The notes below the pieces were generated by a model. That model saw only the letters and a program-made list of their open reading frames with translations, was not told where the DNA came from and did no database searches. Both the position numbers and the translations under genes were made by a program. A DNA stretch of 21,995 nt, from contig JAQCKY010000002.1 of NCBI GenBank assembly GCA_027592155.1, forward strand, positions 1-21,995. The letters are read 5' to 3'. Positions 13,672 through 19,770 of this stretch are shown piece by piece. The stretch is from Pseudomonadota bacterium. Lineage in GTDB: Bacteria; Pseudomonadota; Alphaproteobacteria; Rhodospirillales; UBA2165. Within the stretch, counting starts at the first letter, position 1. Each line of letters starts with the position of its first letter.

Positions 13672-14895
13672 TTAGTCTTCGATCCGCGAAAAGGCAAGGC
13701 TGGCGTTCGTACCGCCAAAACCGAAACTATTGGATAATACGCAATTCAGGGTAACATTCTCTTCGGTTTCCAACACAATTGGCATGTCATCCGCCTCGGG
13801 ATCGAGATTCTCGATGTTGGCAGACGCACAGATAAAACCGCCCTCCATCATGATGAGGCTATAGATGGATTCATGAACACCGGCGGCACCGAGGGAATGG
13901 CCGGTGAGTGATTTGGTCGAGTTGAACTTTGGAATCTGATTGCGATCGCCGAAGGCTTCACGGATCGCCCCCAACTCCTTACCGTCACCAACCGGGGTAC
14001 TGGTGCCGTGGGTGTTGATATAATCCACCGGCCGATCAAGGGTCGAGGTCGCCATCTGCATACAGCGCATCGCCCCCTCGCCCGAAGGCTGCACCATGTC
14101 ATAACCATCGGAGGTGGCGCCGTATCCGCCCACCTCAGCATAAATCTTGGCGCCGCGAGCTTTGGCATGCTCATACTCTTCGACCACCACGACACCGCCG
14201 CCACCGGCAATCACAAAGCCATCACGGTCCTTATCGAAGGCGCGGGATGCCTTCTGAGGTGTGTCGTTAAAATTGGACGACAAGGCCGGCATGGCATCGA
14301 ACAGCACTGACATTGTCCAATCCAGTTCTTCGCCGCCGCCGGCAAAGACGATATCCTGCTTACCCCATTGAACGAGTTCCGCGGCATTGCCGATGCAGTG
14401 AGCGCTGGTCGAGCAGGCGGAACTGATCGAATAATTAACGCCCTTAATTTTAAACGGTGTCGCCAGAGTTGCCGAGTTGGTGCTCGACATGGTTCTGGGT
14501 ACCATAAAGGGACTGACTTTCTTAGGGCCTCGTTCCCGCGCTGTATCGGCCGCCGCTATCAAGTTGCGTGTGGAGGGGCCTCCCGATCCCATGATCAGTC
14601 CGGTGCGGATGTTGGAAATATCATCCTCGTCCAGACCCGAATCTTCAATGGCCTCGACCATGGAGAGGTAGTTATAGCCGGCGCCATCGCCCATAAAACG
14701 CCGCAGTTTGCGATCAATCGCCGCATCGAGATCGATGTCCGGCATGCCGTAAACGTGGCTGCGGAATCCGCGATCGCAATAATCTTGGGAAAAACTAATC
14801 CCCGAACGACCTTTACGGAGAGAATCCTCGACTTCGGATTTGTTGTTGCCGATACTCGATATGATACCGATGCCGGTGATAACTGCCCTACGCAC
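13672..14895 (-). CDS. fabB: 3-oxoacyl-[acyl-carrier-protein] synthase I, FabB
   Basis: Condensing enzyme that extends acyl-ACP with malonyl-ACP and, as FabB, elongates the cis-3-decenoyl-ACP made by FabA to give unsaturated fatty acids. Seen over 407 aa in a thiolase fold: catalytic Cys161 in SISSACSTSAHCIG, His296 in NTHGTSTPVGD, Lys-Ser-Leu-Thr-Gly-His333 and the C-terminal NSFGFGGTNASL. The start is GTG, with GAGGG just upstream and only 11 bases after the fabA stop, which implies co-translation. Adjacency to fabA supports FabB over FabF. Confidence 0.95.
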   Translation of the reverse strand: MRRAVITGIGIISSIGNNKSEVEDSLRKGRSGISFSQDYCDRGFRSHVYGMPDIDLDAAIDRKLRRFMGDGAGYNYLSMVEAIEDSGLDEDDISNIRTGLIMGSGGPSTRNLIAAADTARERGPKKVSPFMVPRTMSSTNSATLATPFKIKGVNYSISSACSTSAHCIGNAAELVQWGKQDIVFAGGGEELDWTMSVLFDAMPALSSNFNDTPQKASRAFDKDRDGFVIAGGGGVVVVEEYEHAKARGAKIYAEVGGYGATSDGYDMVQPSGEGAMRCMQMATSTLDRPVDYINTHGTSTPVGDGKELGAIREAFGDRNQIPKFNSTKSLTGHSLGAAGVHESIYSLIMMEGGFICASANIENLDPEADDMPIVLETEENVTLNCVLSNSFGFGGTNASLAFSRIED

Positions 14896-14906
14896 AATAC
14901 CCTCGC

Positions 14907-15434
14907 TTATTCGTCGTTGTCGGCAATGAAGGTGCCGACTTTCAAATTCTTGGTTTCGTATGCGATCTCACCATCGACCGCCATTTGACCATCGGCAAAA
15001 GCGAGCGCGACCTGACGCTGAACAACACGCTTAATGTCGATGTGGTAGCTCACCAATTTTGCGGTCGGCTCGACCTGTCCAGAGAATTTAACATCACCGG
15101 CACCGAACGCCCGCCCGCGCCCCTTGGCACCCTGCCAGCCGAGATAAAATCCGACCAGTTGCCATAAGGCGTCGAGACCGAGACACCCCGGCATGACCGG
15201 ATCATTTTCGAAATGGCAGGCAAAGAACCAGAGGTCGGGATTGATATCGAACTCTGCGTCAATATGACCCTTGCCATAGGCGCCGCCGTCCTGACTGATG
15301 CTGGTGATGCGGTCGAACATCAGCATCGGCGGCAATGGCAGTTGCGCATTACCCGGCCCGAATAATTCGCCGTGCGCGCACAACAAAAGATCCTCGTAAG
15401 AAAAGCTGCTGGTATCGGTGAGATCCGCTGCCAT
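14907..15434 (-). CDS. fabA: 3-hydroxydecanoyl-[acyl-carrier-protein] dehydratase/isomerase, FabA
   Basis: Dehydrates 3-hydroxydecanoyl-ACP and isomerises trans-2- to cis-3-decenoyl-ACP, the branch point to unsaturated fatty acids. Seen over 175 aa in a hot-dog fold: YEDLLLCAHGELFG, INPDLWFFACHFENDPVMPGCLGLDALWQ with catalytic His74 and Asp88, GRAFGAGDVKFSGQV and LKVGTF at the end. It follows E. coli FabA closely in layout. The frame is open for 27 more codons upstream, but the ATG at 15434 gives the family start and has AAGGAGCG upstream. It is the first gene of the fabA-fabB-fabI set and lies downstream of a strong terminator after pnp, so it needs its own promoter; none is clear-cut. Confidence 0.96.
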   Translation of the reverse strand: MAADLTDTSSFSYEDLLLCAHGELFGPGNAQLPLPPMLMFDRITSISQDGGAYGKGHIDAEFDINPDLWFFACHFENDPVMPGCLGLDALWQLVGFYLGWQGAKGRGRAFGAGDVKFSGQVEPTAKLVSYHIDIKRVVQRQVALAFADGQMAVDGEIAYETKNLKVGTFIADNDE

Positions 15435-15574
15435 GACCTGAACCGCTCCTTGCACGTCTATCACCCGCTCCTTTGCACCAGTCCGTTGGAAAAGCGAGGC
15501 GGACTGGCGCGACAATTAAATACCCAATAAGAGCTGGCATTCTAGCCGCAGGCCGCGGCCATTCGTGCAATCGC

Positions 15575-15588
15575 TCTTATCAGTAAGA
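15575..15588. promoter_or_regulatory. Small inverted repeat upstream of fabA
   Basis: TCTTA-TCAG-TAAGA is a perfect 5-bp inverted repeat with a 4-nt centre, 141 bp upstream of the fabA ATG and between it and the pnp terminator. It could be an operator for the fab operon, but a 10-base match is weak by itself. Confidence 0.25.
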
Positions 15589-15616
15589 TATATGTCTCGC
15601 AAACCCAGAAGACGAA

Positions 15617-15648
15617 TCGCCGCCAGCTAATTTTATAGCTGGCGGCGA
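15617..15648. terminator. Strong hairpin after pnp
   Basis: TCGCCGCCAGCTA (15617-15629) and its exact complement (15636-15648) form a 13-bp perfect stem with a 6-nt loop, 37 bases after the pnp stop. On the minus strand it is followed by TTCGTCTTCTGGGTTT, a weak T-tract. Likely the end of the infB-pnp transcription unit and a block to exonuclease decay. Confidence 0.75.
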
Positions 15649-15685
15649 AATAGTGTTACATTTCAGTAAGTTATATTTCTATATG

Positions 15686-17794
15686 TTATTCAGAAATTTC
15701 CTTACCGGTTTCCTGATCGACGACTTTCATCGAAAGCTTGATCTTACCGCGATCGTCGATCCCAATCAGCTTGACCTTAACCACATCGCCGACATTGACG
15801 ACATCCGTGGTCTTCTCGACCCGTTCCGGCTTCAGCTCACTGATATGAACGAGACCGTCCCGGCTGCCCATGAAGTTGACAAATGCACCAAAGTCGACGG
15901 TCTTGACGACCTTGCCTTCGTAAACCAGCCCGACTTCAGGCTCAGCCGTGATGCTCTTGATCCAGTTGATCGCGGCTTCACCGGCCTTCTCGTCAACCGC
16001 GGCGACCTTGACGGTACCGTCGTCTTCGATATCGACCTTCGCGCCGGTCTCCTCGCAAATTTCCCGAATGACTTTACCACCGGGCCCGATGACTTCCCGG
16101 ATTTTATCCTTGGGGATCTGGATGATGGTAATCCGCGGCGCGTTTTCACTAATTGCGTCACGAGCGGCGGAAAGAGCACCTGCCATTTCGCTTAGAATAT
16201 GAAGGCGACCGTCCCGGGCTTGAGCCAAGGCGGTCTTCATAATATCTTCGGTGATCGAGGTGATCTTGATGTCCATCTGCAAGGAGGTGACCCCTTCCTC
16301 GGTACCGGCAACCTTGAAATCCATGTCGCCGAGATGATCCTCGTCACCGAGGATGTCAGACAACACGGCAATGCCGTCATCTTCTTTGATCAATCCCATG
16401 GCGATACCGGCCACCGGACGGCGCAGGGGAACGCCCGCATCCATCATCGCCAGCGAGGTGCCGCACACCGTGGCCATTGAGGAAGACCCATTGGATTCGG
16501 TGATCTCCGAGACAACCCGGATGGTATAAGGGAAGTCTTCCTTGCTCGGCATCAACGGCCGCACAGCGCGCCAAGCTAGCTTACCGTGACCGATTTCGCG
16601 GCGCCCCGGTGACCGCAGGAAGCTGGCTTCTCCGACCGAATAGGGCGGGAAGTTATAATGCAGCATGAAATGTTCCCGGTAATCCCCGTCGAGACCGTCG
16701 ATGATCTGTTCATCCTGGCCGGTGCCCAACGTGGTCACAACCAATGCCTGGGTTTCACCCCGGGTGAACAGCGCACTACCGTGAGCCCGCGGCAATATGC
16801 CCACTTCGCTGTTGATCTGACGGACGTCCGTCGTCGAGCGGCCATCAATGCGTTTTTTCGTATTGAGAATGTCACGGCGGACGATGCTCTTTTCAAGATC
16901 TTTGAAAGCGCCCGAAACGTCGTTACTCGACGCCTCTTCGTCATCAGCGAACTTCTCGACAACCGCGGCTTTCACTGCGGCAATCTTCTCCTGTCGGGCG
17001 GATTTTTCGGTTTCGCCGTAAGCGGCCCGAAGATCGGCTTCCGCCATCGCGGCGACTTCACTGCGCAGACGTTCCTTGTACTCGGGCTCGACCGGCAGAT
17101 CCCAGGGCTCCTTGGCGCAGGCTTCGGCCAATTCAATGATCGCCGCAATGACGCCTTGGTTCGCTTGGTGACCGAACATAACGGCGCCCAGCATAAGCTC
17201 TTCGGAAAGCTCGTTGGCTTCCGATTCGACCATCAGCACGCCTTCTTGCGTACCCGCCATTACGAGGTTTAGCTGCGAGTCGGGCATCTGCTCGACCAGC
17301 GGGTTCAGAACAAATTCACCGTCGATATAACCAACGCGGCTGCCGCTGATCGGGCCGAAAAACGGCAGACCCGAAAGGGTCAGGGCTGCCGACGCACCGA
17401 TCATGGCGACCATGTCCGGATCGTTTTCAAGATCATGGGCAAGCACGGTGCAAATAACCTGGGTTTCATTTTTGAAACCGGGTGCGAATAACGGCCGGAT
17501 CGGCCGATCGATAAGGCGCGAGGTAAGCGTTTCTTTTTCGCTCGGACGACCTTCACGTTTGAAAAAACCACCCGGAATTTTACCGGCGGCAAATGTTTTT
17601 TCTTGATAGTTCACGGTCAAGGGAAAGAAATCGATCCCTGCCTTGGGGTTTTTATCACCAACGGCCGTGCAAAGAACTTTGGTCTCTCCGTATGTCGCCA
17701 TAACGGCGCCACCGGCTTGGCGGGCAATCTTGCCGGTTTCCAAAGTAAACCTGCGGCCGCCTAAATCGAATTCTTTCTTAAATTCGGTAAACAT
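15686..17794 (-). CDS. pnp: Polyribonucleotide nucleotidyltransferase (PNPase)
   Basis: Phosphorolytic 3'-5' exoribonuclease of the RNA degradation machinery. Seen over 702 aa, the usual length: first RNase PH domain from the N-terminus (KTVEF-type start, FFPLTVNYQEK), second RNase PH domain with GEASFLRSPGRREIGHG, SNGSSSMATVCG and the catalytic GDEDHLGDMDFKVAGT region, a KH domain with IGPGGKVIREI near 565, and an S1 domain at about 622-690 with VDFGAFV and DGLVHISEL. The ATG is preceded by GGAAGGAAG. It lies 266 bp after rpsO in the conserved infB-rbfA-truB-rpsO-pnp order; its leader contains hairpins and a direct repeat, in keeping with the leader-based autoregulation known for pnp in E. 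coli. Confidence 0.97.
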   Translation of the reverse strand: MFTEFKKEFDLGGRRFTLETGKIARQAGGAVMATYGETKVLCTAVGDKNPKAGIDFFPLTVNYQEKTFAAGKIPGGFFKREGRPSEKETLTSRLIDRPIRPLFAPGFKNETQVICTVLAHDLENDPDMVAMIGASAALTLSGLPFFGPISGSRVGYIDGEFVLNPLVEQMPDSQLNLVMAGTQEGVLMVESEANELSEELMLGAVMFGHQANQGVIAAIIELAEACAKEPWDLPVEPEYKERLRSEVAAMAEADLRAAYGETEKSARQEKIAAVKAAVVEKFADDEEASSNDVSGAFKDLEKSIVRRDILNTKKRIDGRSTTDVRQINSEVGILPRAHGSALFTRGETQALVVTTLGTGQDEQIIDGLDGDYREHFMLHYNFPPYSVGEASFLRSPGRREIGHGKLAWRAVRPLMPSKEDFPYTIRVVSEITESNGSSSMATVCGTSLAMMDAGVPLRRPVAGIAMGLIKEDDGIAVLSDILGDEDHLGDMDFKVAGTEEGVTSLQMDIKITSITEDIMKTALAQARDGRLHILSEMAGALSAARDAISENAPRITIIQIPKDKIREVIGPGGKVIREICEETGAKVDIEDDGTVKVAAVDEKAGEAAINWIKSITAEPEVGLVYEGKVVKTVDFGAFVNFMGSRDGLVHISELKPERVEKTTDVVNVGDVVKVKLIGIDDRGKIKLSMKVVDQETGKEISE

Positions 17795-17806
17795 ATTTAT
17801 CTTCCT

Positions 17807-17840
17807 TCCAACCTACGTAAATATTTATCCAACCTACGTA
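17807..17840. repeat. 13-bp direct repeat in the pnp leader, 21-bp period
   Basis: TCCAACCTACGTA occurs at 17807-17819 and again, exactly, at 17828-17840. The second copy runs on into a further CGTA. Each copy ends in the palindrome TACGTA. The two copies are two helical turns apart and lie 13 bp upstream of the pnp ATG, over the ribosome-binding region. A protein or RNA control site is inferred. Confidence 0.5.
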
Positions 17841-17897
17841 CGTACTTATTGATGCATACATGCAATTCGTGCCGTCACGATGACAACACAGGCAGCA

Positions 17898-17916
17898 ACG
17901 CCGGACCTTCCGGCGT
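17898..17916. other. Hairpin in rpsO-pnp intergenic region (proximal to pnp)
   Basis: An 8-bp perfect stem ACGCCGGA / TCCGGCGT closes a 3-nt loop. No T-run follows on the minus strand. It is a candidate RNase III or PNPase control element in the pnp leader, or a weak rpsO terminator. Confidence 0.5.
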
Positions 17917-17943
17917 CGCCCCACAACGGTTACTGATGTAATC

Positions 17944-17966
17944 CGTCCGTCTTTGCGATACGGACG
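17944..17966. other. Hairpin in rpsO-pnp intergenic region (proximal to rpsO)
   Basis: A 7-bp stem CGTCCGT / ACGGACG with a 9-nt loop, 95 bases after the rpsO stop and without a T-run. With the neighbouring hairpin it makes a two-stem leader as seen in regulated pnp genes; function is inferred. Confidence 0.45.
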
Positions 17967-18060
17967 TTCATGACCGGCGCAGCCAAATAGCCACGCGACA
18001 TTCCCGGGCGCTCAATTGCACCCCTGGAAAACAGCCAAGTCGATGTTCGCATTGAACGGA

Positions 18061-18330
18061 TTACCGTCTCAGTCCCAAACGCTTAATCAGCTCTCCATAC
18101 CGCGTGTGGTTTTTCCTGTTCAGATAGTCGAGCAAGCGTCTCCGCTGGCCGACCATCACCAACAGTCCACGACGGGAATGAAAGTCCTTTTTATGGGTCT
18201 TGAGATGTTCGGTCAGGTTGTTGATCCGTTCTGTCAGGATCGCGACCTGGACCTCGGGTGAGCCTGTGTCACCCTTTTTTGTTGCGTACTCAATAATGAG
18301 TTCGCCTTTACGTTCAGCAGTAATCGACAT
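18061..18330 (-). CDS. rpsO: 30S ribosomal protein S15
   Basis: Binds 16S rRNA and helps organise the platform of the small subunit. At 89 aa it is the exact family length. Seen: the ITAERKGELI start, GDTGSPEVQVAILTERINNLTEHLKTH, the HSRRGLLVMVGQRRRLLDYL segment that holds the rRNA-contacting residues, and the YGELIKRLGLRR end. The ATG has CGGAG upstream. It lies 18 bases after truB on the same strand, in the standard truB-rpsO-pnp order. Confidence 0.98.
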   Translation of the reverse strand: MSITAERKGELIIEYATKKGDTGSPEVQVAILTERINNLTEHLKTHKKDFHSRRGLLVMVGQRRRLLDYLNRKNHTRYGELIKRLGLRR

Positions 18331-18348
18331 CGGATACTCCGTTTGTCT

Positions 18349-19275
18349 TTATAAGTTCAGTACCCGGAAGGGACGAATTTCCCCCCCTTCGAAGCGCGCC
18401 AACGCAACCGGCTTCCCCTCGGCCATCGCGCAAACGACGGATCCTTGGGTGATATCTCGGAGCGGTGAACGCTTTGCCACCTGTAAAGCCGATACAGCTT
18501 GTCCGCTTTTCAGGCGTCGGGCTTCACTTTCGGTCATGGCGAGTGCCGGGATGTCGTCCAGCACCGTCTCTACCGGTCGTAAAACCTCGAAAGCGGCGGC
18601 ACTATGCCCCAACGCTTCCAATTTATCCAGAGAAATTGCGTCTTGTTCCGTAAACGGTCCGACAGCCGTCCGTCGGAGCGCCGAAATATGACCGACGGTC
18701 CCTAAACGCAGTGCGATATCACGGGCCAAGCCTCGCATATATGCCCCCTTGCCCGAGGTTACGCCAAACTCCGCGTGGTCCGCGTCGATAATGGAAATCA
18801 ACTCAATTGCGTCGATATGGATTGTCCGGGGTGCCAGCTCAACCACCGCGTCCGCCCGCGCCAGATCATAGGCACGCCTGCCGTCCACTTTTATCGCTGA
18901 GTAAATCGGCGGTACCTGTTCGATATCCCCGGTGAAGTCTCCGAGTACGGCGCGGATTTCATCTTCGCTCGGCCGGGCGGAACTCGTCCCGGTAACTTCG
19001 CCTTCCGCATCATCTGTCGCGCGGGCCTCACCCCAGCGCGCCGTAAACCGGTAGCGCTTTGTGCCATCCATGGCATAAGACACGGTTTTCGTCGCCTCAC
19101 CGAACGCCAAGGGCAGCAAGCCGGTCGCGAGAGGATCCAACGTGCCCCCATGACCGACTTTAGCGGCGTTAAAGAGCCTACGAGCCCGGCTTACCACCGC
19201 CGCCGAGCTCAACCCCAAAGGTTTGTCGATTACCAGCCAACCATGAACCGGATCACCACGCCGTTTTCGTGCCAC
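18349..19275 (-). CDS. truB: tRNA pseudouridine(55) synthase TruB
   Basis: Makes pseudouridine 55 in the T-loop of tRNAs. Seen over 308 aa: GWLVIDKPLGLSS, then the catalytic motif GHGGTLDPLATGLLPLAFGEATK with Asp47, KRYRFTARWGEARATDDAEGEV, the VPPIYSAIKVDGRRAYDLAR loop, and SGKGAYMRGLARDI. A C-terminal PUA-like part follows, ending in IRPFRVLNL. The start is GTG, four bases after the rbfA stop, so translation is probably coupled. Length and order are typical. Confidence 0.96.
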   Translation of the reverse strand: MARKRRGDPVHGWLVIDKPLGLSSAAVVSRARRLFNAAKVGHGGTLDPLATGLLPLAFGEATKTVSYAMDGTKRYRFTARWGEARATDDAEGEVTGTSSARPSEDEIRAVLGDFTGDIEQVPPIYSAIKVDGRRAYDLARADAVVELAPRTIHIDAIELISIIDADHAEFGVTSGKGAYMRGLARDIALRLGTVGHISALRRTAVGPFTEQDAISLDKLEALGHSAAAFEVLRPVETVLDDIPALAMTESEARRLKSGQAVSALQVAKRSPLRDITQGSVVCAMAEGKPVALARFEGGEIRPFRVLNL

Positions 19276-19279
19276 CGGG

Positions 19280-19732
19280 TTAGTCTTCCGGCCCAGGCTT
19301 CGGACCAGGCTTCGGGTCAGGCTCTGGGTCAGCGTTAGGATCGGTTACCGATGTACCGGCGAGGGCTTCTTGCAAGATACCGTCGATATGCTGGGCATAG
19401 TCGTAGGTTCTATCCGGCTCAAATCTCAACTTCGGCACATACCGAAGACGTACGAGCTCCCCGATCCGGCGTCTCAAAAAGGACGCGGCCCGGTCCAGCG
19501 GGGCAACGATAGAACTGCCACTGGCGCCAGCCCAACTCCCCCCGAGGGGAATCACAAAGGCGGTCGCGAATTTAAGATCCGGGCTTGCCCGAACCTCGGT
19601 AACCGTGATCGGCATTGAGGCAAGCTCAGGATCTCTCAGCTCGCCACGTTCAATAATCATCGCAAGCGCGTGACGAATCTCCTCGCCGACGCGCAATTGG
19701 CGCTGGGTAGGCTCTTGGGAGCGTTTGTTCAT
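19280..19732 (-). CDS. rbfA: 30S ribosome-binding factor RbfA
   Basis: Assembly factor for the small ribosomal subunit, needed for 16S rRNA 5' end maturation and cold growth. Seen over 150 aa: RQLRVGEEIRHALAMII, the strand VTEVRASPDLKFATAFVIPLGG, then RIGELVRLRYVPKLRFEPDRTYDYAQHIDGIL, the KH-like core. The last 20 residues (131-150) are a disordered Pro/Asp/Gly/Lys tail built from four-residue steps, coded by a 12-bp tandem repeat. A Gly/Ser loop near 64-75 extends the core. The gene lies between infB (38-bp gap) and truB (4-bp gap). Confidence 0.95.
   Translation of the reverse strand: MNKRSQEPTQRQLRVGEEIRHALAMIIERGELRDPELASMPITVTEVRASPDLKFATAFVIPLGGSWAGASGSSIVAPLDRAASFLRRRIGELVRLRYVPKLRFEPDRTYDYAQHIDGILQEALAGTSVTDPNADPEPDPKPGPKPGPED
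19292..19339. repeat. Imperfect 12-bp tandem repeat in the 3' end of rbfA
   Basis: About four units of 12 bp (CCCAGGCTTCGG, ACCAGGCTTCGG, GTCAGGCTCTGG, then a degenerate GTCAGCGTTAGG) lie in frame. They code for the four-residue Pro-rich steps at the RbfA C-terminus and probably vary in number between strains. Confidence 0.75.
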
Positions 19733-19770
19733 AGTTCAGTTGCCGCAAAGCGTCGCTGGGTTACCGGCGC

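Noticed and set aside
15435..15515. 27-codon N-terminal extension of fabA
   Set aside because: FabA proteins start at the downstream ATG, which has a good ribosome site; the extension has no family match.
15539..15566. TTGCAC / TAGAAT as the fabA promoter (minus strand)
   Set aside because: The spacer is about 20 bp, too long for a normal sigma-70 promoter; kept as unproven.
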